This document shows, piece after piece, positions 18,501-28,400 of a stretch of 34,291 nucleotides of DNA; positions within the stretch are counted from its first letter, which is position 1; the number at the start of each line of letters is the position of its first letter. Source of the DNA: Bacteroidota bacterium (lineage in GTDB: Bacteria; Bacteroidota; Bacteroidia; Palsa-965); contig JAAFIA010000053.1 of NCBI GenBank assembly GCA_013298545.1, positions 1-34,291 on the forward strand, read 5' to 3'. The notes beneath the pieces are model-generated. The model searched no databases, was not told where the DNA came from, and worked only from the letters and a program-made list of their open reading frames with translations. A program made the translations under genes and the position numbers.

Positions 18501-21500
18501 TCAAGGCATCGTGAGTGATACAGTACTCACCGTTGTTACCGGTACATAAAGTTGTCCATTGAACTGTTTGTATCGGAATGTGAATACAATAGACGCGCCC
18601 GGAGCAATGTTCATCGCATTATTGGTATTTGTTACAAATGCCTGTGAGCGATCTTTCGACCAAATTGCTTTATACAAAGCCGGCGCTGTTCCATTTACAG
18701 ACATTGTTAATGTATCTGTTAAATCGGCCAACGGTATTTTCGGATCATTGAATGGTTCCGGATTACGAACCAGTATGCCATAAATACGACCTGTTGCTGC
18801 ATTTTTTACCACATTAAATTCTGTTGTAACGGCAGGATGTTGTGCTGGAATTTTGAAAATACCATCCAACAGACGGTTAAATGGATCTGCAAATTTTTGT
18901 AACAAAGCATCATCCGCTGCAAGTGTATTTTGCAAAGCTTGTAACGCAATATTTTCAGTAGCAGTATCGGCATCTGTTTTGATCGTAAATAGTGCTGCTT
19001 TTAATACTACATTGGAAGAGTCTGTTTTTAATTTATAACTATTTACTTGCTCTTCGAAATTGGCATAACGCGAAGTTTGGAAACCATACCGCAACAACTC
19101 ACGCGTAACCGCGGCATTAGCTGGTGCATTATTCATTTTCAACGAAATTTGGAAAATCGCTGTGTATAATTTCAACGGTTTCAAATCTGGTAAGTCAAAT
19201 TCCGAATTAACCCAAAGTGGATCAATAATAGAAACCACTGCGCAAGGCGATCCGTAAGTAATCATCGTATTGATGACTTGTACATCTTGACTTATGATTG
19301 GCAAAGGACTCAATTCCCATGTCGATACGGTTGGTGGTATTGCTCCAGATGCCGGATCGGGAGCCGGATCTTTAATATCTACGAAGAAACGAATATCGGT
19401 TCCATCTGAGCCTGCAATATCGCCCCAACTATGCAACATCTCATAAACGTATGCTTGCAAATAGAAGAGTAACAATTTGGGATCGACATAGAACAACGGT
19501 TTCGCATTAATCAACTGCCCATCGGCATTTGGGTATGATTTCGTGAAATCGACATAATGCTGCAGGTTGGTCAATTTGAATTCGTCCTGTCGATCTTTTG
19601 ATTTTAATGCCGCATAATCTGGTCGCATAACTTGTGTTCCGCCCTGAATGTACTCGTGGAAATGCCCCAATGGTCCAGTAGTTCGGAAAGCGAAAACTTG
19701 TGTTCGCGCATAACTTGCCAACTGCGAAGTTCCATTCTCTCTATATAAAATATCGCGTGTATTGATGTTGATGGCATAATTGGTATATGGTCGCCAGATT
19801 GGTTGCAACGAACCATTAAACGCATTGATCATGGTTGTTACTTCATTTGTTATTTGTGTTTGCGTCCAGATGGTATCGTTATACACAGCATCTTCGTACG
19901 AAAGCACACACACTTTATAAAGTAAAACTTCGCACCTTGGTTTGCAAGCATTCAATTGATGGCAGCTGGCTCCACGAATAAGGCCATTGATCAATCTTTT
20001 CCCAACGCGGAATACGGCATCAGCAATAAAATTATATACAGGTTGATTGCTTGGATAAGCTGGATCAAGACGTAAATTGGAAATACTGATGAGGTCTGTA
20101 ATCTTGACACTTTGTTGAGGCGAAACGACTTCTATCCACATCGGGCAACGGAAGTCGTTATTATCAACCGCACTAAACTCAACACGATATGGTGTTTGGC
20201 TATTTACAACATGTTGAATGACACGTCCAGCCGGTGGTGGATTTTGATAGTACAACAAGGTATTTTGGAATACACCCGAATAGATTGAATTAAAGTCGGG
20301 GAATAAATTCACCGGTGCACCACCAACAGGCAACAAGTGTCTATTGCTAATTAATGTATTAAAATAGCGCTCAAGCAATGCGGCTTTGGGACCAAGTTCA
20401 TTCCCACACTCATCGCCACAATTCGATGCGGCAGCTGCAGGATTGGCAACTGTGGGTGGCCCAATATCAAACGAAGTTCTTCCTGTTAGCGGATATAGTT
20501 GTTCTTTTCCGGCAATGGGAATCACAGCATCGATGGTGAATGAATGGATCTGATCTATTTTAGAACGGTCTTTAACAACTTGCAGGTTTTTAAATGAACG
20601 TATCCGATCAAAGCGGAATATATCAGACAATCCATCGTTTACAAATGCTACTGTGCCAGTTACTTTTCCAGACTCGGAGAACACAAATTCCAATTCATTC
20701 TTTTGAAGCAAGTCGGTGAAAACATCAACACTTACTTTTGGAGTTAATATTTCTGCCGAACTATTGATACGCGAAGGAGTCTTTTCTCCTCCAGAAAGAA
20801 TAGTCTGGTATGTTTGAATAGTACTTGGAGATAAATTAATACGCGGGTTAATAATTGCTTGCTCAAGAACCAACTGATTTAATAAATCTGCTGTTACCAC
20901 TACTGGATCAAAATTGGGTTCTGTTGCTTTGCCACATGTATAAAGAACATGGCATGAACATCCTTTGATGACGACTTTTCGTTCTTTTTTGCCTTCGCGA
21001 ACAAGTACGAGCATGGTAAAGCAAGTATTTGAACCGTTATGAAGCGCTTCTTTATCAATCTCGAATGCAATGAGACTAACTATATTTTCCCATAAAATAC
21101 CAAGTTCGGTTTCGTCAACCTCAAAATTGATTGGACACTGGTAATGTTGATCGTCAGAAATTAATGCCTTTAAAATTCGTGGTGTCTTTTCTACAACAGT
21201 ATAGCGTGTGTGCTGTCCAGTCAAATCGAAAGGATACAATGGTGTTTCAAAAAATACACCCGTGTATGATCTGTATTCATCATCGAGCAAATTGACATTT
21301 TGCTGTGCAATGTGCTGCATTTTAATCAGCCGTTCAATGAAATTTTTGAGGATCTCCTTTTCAAAAATCAATGTAGGGAGGCAATTACCGATATCCTTTC
21401 TCGGTTTACACGTTCCAGTTTGAATTACAATTTTATCAATTGGGCGTTGCAATTGATCGTAACTAATTTCGAGAAGTTGTCCGTTGCCTACAATACTTCG

Positions 21501-24500
21501 CGTTTCGACCAAACGATAGCTATATCGAGGCGCATCGTTCCATCCAGCAGGCATTGGATCGAGAACGCGTTCGTAGTATTTCACAAGAGCCGTAGGCGAA
21601 CACGTGCGGACATGCAAAGAAATGCATGGGAATGATTCTATGAAATAAAGTTCAATGGATTCATTTATTTCGGAACGCAAAGCACGTTGATATGTACTAA
21701 GCGGTCGGTTTACCACATCGCCATCGCCACCAACAACGCGGAAACGAAATTTCTGATTAAAGAAAAATTGATTGCGCGGAGTAAGTATTGGTGTTTGATC
21801 CCACGGCCGCCAAGTATCGAATGTGATACATGTTTTTGCAATTGGATCAGGCGCACAGAAAATTGTTTCTACTGAAATACCGAGGTCTTCAGGCTGTGTA
21901 TTCCCTGTTCCTTGCGACAAATAATCGAGTGGCGATTGCGCCATGATCCGCAATTTGGTAAACTGATCAGGTGCTGTATTTTGCCAATTACCATATTTGA
22001 GTGTACTTAAATTGGTTGTAATAAATGGCGCTAATTGCAACGGTGTTGCTGCGGCATACATATCATACGGAACCCATGTTGTGCCATTATGATAAAGGAT
22101 ATCCACACTATCCAAGATGTACTCATGACGAACACGATCAGATTTTCCGCGTTGAGGAGAGAAGTACTCGATGAAATTAGAGCCATTTCCATTTCCACCG
22201 AATTTATTTTGGACGCTTGCCGCAACTTTCACACTTTTCGTAAACTCAATATCAATTTTGCTATCCATCGGGATCATGAATGTATTGAGCGCCGATACAG
22301 CAGGAAGCGCGTTTCCAGCATACAATGCAAATGTTTCTTCGGTGTGCATGTTGAGTGCTTTCACCGATTCGGCAGCATTGGGCTTAAACAATTTCATCTC
22401 TTCTAAATTGAGCGAACTGTCGAACGTCCAATTGAATTCAAATTTGCCACAGAATGTTTTCCAAAGAACTTTGACGCAGATTTTAAACGATCCTGCAATC
22501 ATAAATGGTTTAGCCGATTCGGCAGCCAAAGAAGCATGACCACTCAAACCAAATCCAATTCCAAAAATGGAAACTTCAACTGTCCCTCCTAATTGAATTG
22601 AAGCACCTAGTTGTTTTGGGCGGAAACTCATTTTTCCAGCTACATCAATATAAGCACTCAATTCGGCTTTGAGTGGCCCCCATTTTTTCTTTAAGCTATA
22701 TGATGCCCCAGCTCCTGCGCGAATGCCAGAAGAAGAAAGCATCAAATAGAAATAAACATTAAAAATACTCAGCAGTTTAACCTGAATACGCCTGTTTTCG
22801 GGTTGGTCTTTTCCGATATTGATGTACCAAGCGGCGGCATTTCCCCAGAAGAAACCCATTTCAAGCAACCCATCTACAGTTGCAATTCCTCCTTGATTAG
22901 TGCCTTCGTCAGGAATTTTATAATTTACACCGATCGCTGTTTCAACCGAAGTACTGGTAATCGAGATCAATGCAAAGAATGGCGGATCTTGCGTAACATC
23001 TAATCCGATACGTTGCTTAAGGATTTGTCCTTGCCCTTGAAGCATAAATACTTCGGGTAAAGAGAGCAAGAAAAATATTTTACTCGAAAAAGCGCGTCCG
23101 GCATCTGGTGCTGTTGCCAATGAAACTCCAGCTCCAAGCGAAAATCCGTCTTTCTGTTGAAACTTAGAAACTTGAATACCTTCTTTGAAATCTGGTGCTA
23201 CTTTCTTTTTATAGTATTGCCACCACGGATCATTGTCAGTTAATTGAACGGCTTGGCGCGAAGCCACATATTTCAGACCTAATAAGGCACGGAAACCGTA
23301 AATACCAAGACCAGTTGCACCCAATAAAATTGGAGTTGACATTTCTAATCCAACATCAACAATAAATGCAGGTACATCAGGATTAAGGCGCATTGCAGCA
23401 CTTCCTCCCATGCGTAATTTAGGAAGCGTAAACTCTACACCACCTACATACTCTGTCCCTTTCGAAGGAGGCGTGGCTTGCTGCATTGAAAGGAATCCCT
23501 TGAGTGTAAGCGCTGCTGTTTCGGCGGTCGCGTTTCCTGGAATAATGATATCGACTTTGATGCTTTGAATACGCATGAAAAAGTCGAGCGGCCTTCCAGG
23601 ACCATTGTCTGTTGTAAAATAAAATGCAATGCCACTCCCACTTACATCAACACCACCAGGATTAACATTCACACCACCATCGAAGGTGAAATAACTGTAC
23701 TCCCGCATGTGCGCACCATGCTGTTGTTGATGCGTACCTAAACCGATTCCAGTTATAGATAATTTTGCAGGGCCGAATTGGAACGACAACGCTTTGGGCA
23801 AAGTAATTTTACCACCTTCAAATTCAAACTTTCCATCATCCCAAATTACCATTTTCTGGATGTCGATTTTATCGGGCAGAAATTGACCAACAGGAGCGCC
23901 AACTTGGAAATCGAGTGCCCCAGACAAGGACGCATAAAAACGGTTGTCTTTTCGTCCAACAGAAATACTCGAAATTGTGAATTGAAGAATATCTTTAATT
24001 TTTATTGCCGTAATTCCTTGCGCTTCCGATGCAGTAAGGTTGAAATCACCATTCCCATCAATGTGAACGCGAATATCTATTTGTGCTGGATTTCCATCAT
24101 TGTCTTCAAAACCAGGGATCAACATGGTACCCGCAATGTCAGAACCAATCACTTCATTCTGGTGAAAAGTTACGCTGCATGAATTGAGTTGTAATTCAAA
24201 ACCAGAACCAAATTTTGCAGAAATTACTGCTGGGTTTGGATCAACATTGCTAATGGCTTCGATTCCTAATGTTCCTGAAATACCACCTGTTCCAATCAAT
24301 AAATTCCGGCCTTTGATAACGGCATTAGAAGTACCATTGTGATTTTGATTGAAAAAATCAGGAAGTTTAATCGTCGCATCACCAATGTAAACGCCGATAA
24401 AATCGGAAGGTCGTCCATCTAAATCAGCTTCGGGGATATTGACTTCCTTACTAATATCAAGTTTGGCATTACTAAAACTAATCTCAAATCCGGTATTTCC

Positions 24501-25430
24501 GATGCGCGATGGCGTCATTGTAACGGCAAGATTCAAATCATATCCGATTCCCGTTTCTGTACTAAATGAAAAAGAAGGATTTGGCGATGCGATAAAACGA
24601 AGCATCGACTTTTCGGGGTCAGGCAATGGTGTTCCACCAACAGCAGTCAGTGGCAATAAATAATTTCGTGGAAATTCAATTCCCACATTTAAGCTTAATG
24701 AAGCTTCGATTTTGGGCGTAATTAATTTCTTAATGTATTCACCAACTGAAGGCTGAATGATTCGTGAAAAAAGTTGGTCGATTTTATCAAGCGTATTTCC
24801 TTCGTTGAGTGAGTCGATCAAAACAACAGTGAAAATTACGGCTGTTGGTGGAATGCCTAAATTGGTTTCGATCAATGTAATTAGGCTTCCTATCGGATCG
24901 AGTCCAGAAGGCATTCCTAATGTAGTACCTGCAAAATCGGGGTGTGCATTAATCTGATTTACAAGTTCTGTAATACTGACTAAAATATCTGAATCTGGAA
25001 AAAACGAATGGAGTGTTTCTTCAATGAGTTGCCTTTCCGAAATACCCAATACTTGAATTGCAAGATCAAGAATGGCCGTTCCATTGAAGGAAAAACTACT
25101 GGCATTAAATGCCTTGAGGTAAGCGAGAATTGGCCATTCATAACTTACTGTTATCGGAAATTCAGAAATATCGCCCGGATTCGTATGCGATGGATTTAGA
25201 ATCAGCGCAATTTCAGTTCCTGGAATATTAAAATCCAATCGTTTTAAGCTAACAATAGAAAGACTATAAAAAGCAGCATCTCCACGCGGGCTTTTTGTAA
25301 ACTGGAGGTCTTTAAAATAAATATCGTCTAAAATGCTTGTTAACCCCGAGCGTATAAATCCCAGTTGTTGTGGAATTGCGTCGAGTGTAACGAGGTCGGA
25401 TATCCGTGGGTAAAATTTCGGATTAGGCAT
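18501..25430 (-). CDS. Giant beta-rich cysteine-containing protein, 2309 aa
   Basis: Third gene of the operon, 42 bp behind the subtilisin-domain gene. I do not recognise a characterised homologue. Residues 1-230 mix helices and strands. About 230-1005 is a long series of amphipathic strands (SISVGRKDNRFYASLSGAL, GGVNVNPGGVDVSGSGIAF, ASIQLGGTVEVSIFGIGFG), loosely like the large DUF6603 proteins or other long beta scaffolds. From about 1370 the protein has two diverged copies of a 130-residue unit, each starting near Y(T/S)GVF..T.LY, continuing with a CP dipeptide and ending in CHxLxxC. Extra Cys cluster at CSCH, SNCGDEC and CKPRC. There is no Sec signal, no true transmembrane helix and no sorting domain at the C-terminus. 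No enzyme motif was found; a structural role in a complex with its neighbours is inferred only from the operon. Confidence 0.85.
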   Translation of the reverse strand: MPNPKFYPRISDLVTLDAIPQQLGFIRSGLTSILDDIYFKDLQFTKSPRGDAAFYSLSIVSLKRLDFNIPGTEIALILNPSHTNPGDISEFPITVSYEWPILAYLKAFNASSFSFNGTAILDLAIQVLGISERQLIEETLHSFFPDSDILVSITELVNQINAHPDFAGTTLGMPSGLDPIGSLITLIETNLGIPPTAVIFTVVLIDSLNEGNTLDKIDQLFSRIIQPSVGEYIKKLITPKIEASLSLNVGIEFPRNYLLPLTAVGGTPLPDPEKSMLRFIASPNPSFSFSTETGIGYDLNLAVTMTPSRIGNTGFEISFSNAKLDISKEVNIPEADLDGRPSDFIGVYIGDATIKLPDFFNQNHNGTSNAVIKGRNLLIGTGGISGTLGIEAISNVDPNPAVISAKFGSGFELQLNSCSVTFHQNEVIGSDIAGTMLIPGFEDNDGNPAQIDIRVHIDGNGDFNLTASEAQGITAIKIKDILQFTISSISVGRKDNRFYASLSGALDFQVGAPVGQFLPDKIDIQKMVIWDDGKFEFEGGKITLPKALSFQFGPAKLSITGIGLGTHQQQHGAHMREYSYFTFDGGVNVNPGGVDVSGSGIAFYFTTDNGPGRPLDFFMRIQSIKVDIIIPGNATAETAALTLKGFLSMQQATPPSKGTEYVGGVEFTLPKLRMGGSAAMRLNPDVPAFIVDVGLEMSTPILLGATGLGIYGFRALLGLKYVASRQAVQLTDNDPWWQYYKKKVAPDFKEGIQVSKFQQKDGFSLGAGVSLATAPDAGRAFSSKIFFLLSLPEVFMLQGQGQILKQRIGLDVTQDPPFFALISITSTSVETAIGVNYKIPDEGTNQGGIATVDGLLEMGFFWGNAAAWYINIGKDQPENRRIQVKLLSIFNVYFYLMLSSSGIRAGAGASYSLKKKWGPLKAELSAYIDVAGKMSFRPKQLGASIQLGGTVEVSIFGIGFGLSGHASLAAESAKPFMIAGSFKICVKVLWKTFCGKFEFNWTFDSSLNLEEMKLFKPNAAESVKALNMHTEETFALYAGNALPAVSALNTFMIPMDSKIDIEFTKSVKVAASVQNKFGGNGNGSNFIEYFSPQRGKSDRVRHEYILDSVDILYHNGTTWVPYDMYAAATPLQLAPFITTNLSTLKYGNWQNTAPDQFTKLRIMAQSPLDYLSQGTGNTQPEDLGISVETIFCAPDPIAKTCITFDTWRPWDQTPILTPRNQFFFNQKFRFRVVGGDGDVVNRPLSTYQRALRSEINESIELYFIESFPCISLHVRTCSPTALVKYYERVLDPMPAGWNDAPRYSYRLVETRSIVGNGQLLEISYDQLQRPIDKIVIQTGTCKPRKDIGNCLPTLIFEKEILKNFIERLIKMQHIAQQNVNLLDDEYRSYTGVFFETPLYPFDLTGQHTRYTVVEKTPRILKALISDDQHYQCPINFEVDETELGILWENIVSLIAFEIDKEALHNGSNTCFTMLVLVREGKKERKVVIKGCSCHVLYTCGKATEPNFDPVVVTADLLNQLVLEQAIINPRINLSPSTIQTYQTILSGGEKTPSRINSSAEILTPKVSVDVFTDLLQKNELEFVFSESGKVTGTVAFVNDGLSDIFRFDRIRSFKNLQVVKDRSKIDQIHSFTIDAVIPIAGKEQLYPLTGRTSFDIGPPTVANPAAAASNCGDECGNELGPKAALLERYFNTLISNRHLLPVGGAPVNLFPDFNSIYSGVFQNTLLYYQNPPPAGRVIQHVVNSQTPYRVEFSAVDNNDFRCPMWIEVVSPQQSVKITDLISISNLRLDPAYPSNQPVYNFIADAVFRVGKRLINGLIRGASCHQLNACKPRCEVLLYKVCVLSYEDAVYNDTIWTQTQITNEVTTMINAFNGSLQPIWRPYTNYAININTRDILYRENGTSQLASYARTQVFAFRTTGPLGHFHEYIQGGTQVMRPDYAALKSKDRQDEFKLTNLQHYVDFTKSYPNADGQLINAKPLFYVDPKLLLFYLQAYVYEMLHSWGDIAGSDGTDIRFFVDIKDPAPDPASGAIPPTVSTWELSPLPIISQDVQVINTMITYGSPCAVVSIIDPLWVNSEFDLPDLKPLKLYTAIFQISLKMNNAPANAAVTRELLRYGFQTSRYANFEEQVNSYKLKTDSSNVVLKAALFTIKTDADTATENIALQALQNTLAADDALLQKFADPFNRLLDGIFKIPAQHPAVTTEFNVVKNAATGRIYGILVRNPEPFNDPKIPLADLTDTLTMSVNGTAPALYKAIWSKDRSQAFVTNTNNAMNIAPGASIVFTFRYKQFNGQLYVPVTTVSTVSLTMP
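19941..20333 (-). repeat. Internal protein repeat, second copy
   Basis: Residues about 1700-1830 of the 2309-aa protein. The unit contains YSGVFQNTLLYY, DNNDFRCPMWIEV, DLISISNLRLD and ends with GASCHQLNAC. The same order and spacing occurs at 20931-21323. Boundaries are approximate. Confidence 0.65.
20931..21323 (-). repeat. Internal protein repeat, first copy
   Basis: Residues about 1370-1500 of the 2309-aa protein. It contains YTGVFFETPLYPF, DDQHYQCPINFEV, ENIVSLIAFEID and ends with GCSCHVLYTC. From the GVF motif to the CH motif it spans about 103 residues, against about 106 in the second copy. Boundaries are approximate. Confidence 0.65.
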
Positions 25431-25472
25431 GTAGGTTATGCTTTATGTGACTACTAATGCAGTTATGATCGG

Positions 25473-28400
25473 TTAAATATCATTCACGAAATCGCTGATG
25501 ATATTTTGAATGTCGGTAATTGTTGTTTTTGTTTGCGCTGCATTGAAATCGGTATTGACCAATTGGGTAAGCGGCAACGTGATTAATCCAACATTCGTTG
25601 AACTCACGCGGCTGTTTCTATACATCGCCAAGCGGTATAACAATTCATTCTGGAAATAATCGCCTGCCGAACCTTGTGTGAGCGCAGTTGCTGGCGGTGG
25701 AACAGGAAGGTTAGGTGCCGCATTTGCAGCCGCAATGATTGGCCCTGTTGGAGCGCGACCAGCAGCAGCAGTATTCCAAGATTGGTTATAAACCAAATTG
25801 GCATTCGCAAACGTTCCGGGTACAATGGAGGTCGAAGGGATTTGATTCTCGAACAATTCGGGAAGTGTTGTATTGTTTCCGACACGCGTAATGGTAGCAG
25901 AAGTTGAATTGTATTCGTAGTAAACTGGATTGAGTCCACTTCTACCCTCATTGTCTATATTAACTGCTGCTGTACCACGTTTCTTGGTGGCAAAACGTTG
26001 CACTTCATATACATTTCTACTGCCAACATTGATCAGTAAAATCAGGTCAACAGCATTTGCTCCGGTAAGGAATGAATTGACAAACGTTTCAAATTGTCCA
26101 CTATCCAAATCACGATAGCGAGCGGGCCATACAACCGATTGAATAAATGCGCTGTTGGCTGGTGCGGTAGGATCAACAACCGTTTTTCCATGCAAATACA
26201 ATGCAGCTGCTCCACTCGGGTTGCTGTAAAATGGATTTCCTGCTTGAACGGCATTGAGTTGGAAAGGATCCATACCAATGATCAAAATCTTTTTCTGTGC
26301 GCCCGGCCAAGCAGCATTAATCGCAGTTACATCGATACCTCTGCTTTTGTCTTCAAATAACTTAACCAAATTGTTGCGGTCAGTAAATGCTTGCAAGAGA
26401 TATTCATGGCTCTTCAAAGCAACCAACATTTTTAAGCGCGACCAATACAACATGCGGTCATCAGGATTCGCCGTTGGTAAAGCAAAATTATTATTCACAA
26501 ATGCTCTTGCTCGATTCAGAATCAAAGGTGCGTGCGTATTGACGGCAGCAGTCAGATTGGCTAAGGCAGAAGCATTGTTGACAATTGCATTCACAGCAGT
26601 AGTAAAGTTGGTAATGAGTGTAGCAAAAGGTTGCGTAGCTCCTAATGCTCCAGCCTGATCGCGTTGTGAAAAATAATCTTCAAATGTTTTATTGGCAATC
26701 CGAACTTGTCCATCGGCTGTCGCATGCGGAATATTGTTTGCCGGAATACAAACCAAAACACTATTTCCAGCACCATTGACAGTAATCGATTGCAAGGTAT
26801 AACTACCATTATTTCCTGTCGATCCTACAACCGTAAAAGCATCTCCAGGAGTAATTGCCGTCAACATATTACCTGTTACAGTAAAACTTTTACCTGCCTG
26901 ATTGAGTGCTGTAATATTGGGAGCAGCAGTAAGACCGTTTGGTAATGCTGCAATATTCTCTTCATAATTACGTGTATAGGTTGTTGGTATGGGTTGGTCT
27001 TGTGTAAATAAATCGGATGTAAAGCACAAATTATCTTGCGTGTAAACATGAATGGCTGCACCTGGGAAAATAGTCGTATGATTTCCATTGACATCCAACC
27101 CACGAAGCCCAAGCCGATACTTGTGGTATATTTTTCCGTTTTGTCCATTTAGATTTTGTCCAACACTATCCAACAAAATATTGCGTGGATAGGTTGGTGT
27201 TAATGTACCTAAAGCTTTCAGTATATTCAATTCCGCTTTCGATATTCCTAACAACAACAAATCTTGTGGCAATGCATTTGCAGCAGGCGCAGCCGAAAGC
27301 GTAATTGTTGAAATGGGTGTACCAGCTTCAATAATCTGATCCATCACTACACTATAATTGCGTAGCATAGATACTTCAAAGAAACTTCCTTTTCTACTTA
27401 CTCCTCCCGTTAAACTTTGCTTGTCGCCTTGTGCAGGATTAACAAATTTATCTCGTGCAATGGCGTAAAAAATTGCGCGTCCACTTCCTGTATCTTCAAA
27501 AGCAACACCACGTTCGCCCACATATCCAAAGTTTTGAACGACTGTACCATCAATGTATTTGCGATCCTGATTGCTTACCCATTTTACATTTTGCGTGGCA
27601 TCCCACATTTCGTTTATATCAACAGGCCCAAAAACATTATCATGATGCGCCTCTGTTCGCACAACTTTTCCAGGCCAAACAGTAGCCGGATCGCGTTGGC
27701 GTCCGTAATGCATTTTAAACACCCAAGCAATGCTGTCTTTATTTGCACCACCACCCGTATTGGGCGACTGGAATGCAATCTCGTTTGTCCACACAACCGG
27801 AGGTGGAGGTGGTGCTGGAGGAGGAACCGTAATTAATGTTGGCCCTTCTACAAATTTGAAATTTACAGCAGCTGTCGTCAATTCGCCTTGTTCGACATAG
27901 AGAATTGGTTTCAAGTTATCGTCTATTCGGAATGCGAGACGAACTGGATTTTTTGCCGCAGCTGTTGCAAAAGTGATGGTTTGAATCAGTATTGGCCAAC
28001 TATCTTCTGTTGCTTGATCGGAACGGTAATAGGTAAATGCCAAAGCACCAGTAGTTGTTCCATATTGCAATTGACGGCCCAGTTCGGGAGCAGGCGCATT
28101 GCCTGGACCTTGATAGTTTCCGTAAAAATTCAACGAATAACCATTTTCATTACGGATATCGATATAGACATTGCGTTTGGTAATGAACTTATCAACGACA
28201 TTGGTTACGATTGCATTTCCTGTCCATTGTGTACTTGGAGGCGAATGCACTTTTCCGGTATGATGCATAGCATAAAAAGCAGCAGGATCAACAAAGTGTA
28301 AAATTTGTTCTCGCTTGAGTTTTTTTGCCAATTTTTCTGCGTCGGTGCCGTATGCCATTCCGGTTACATCAATGATGTGATCGAGTTTCCGTGTGTATGC

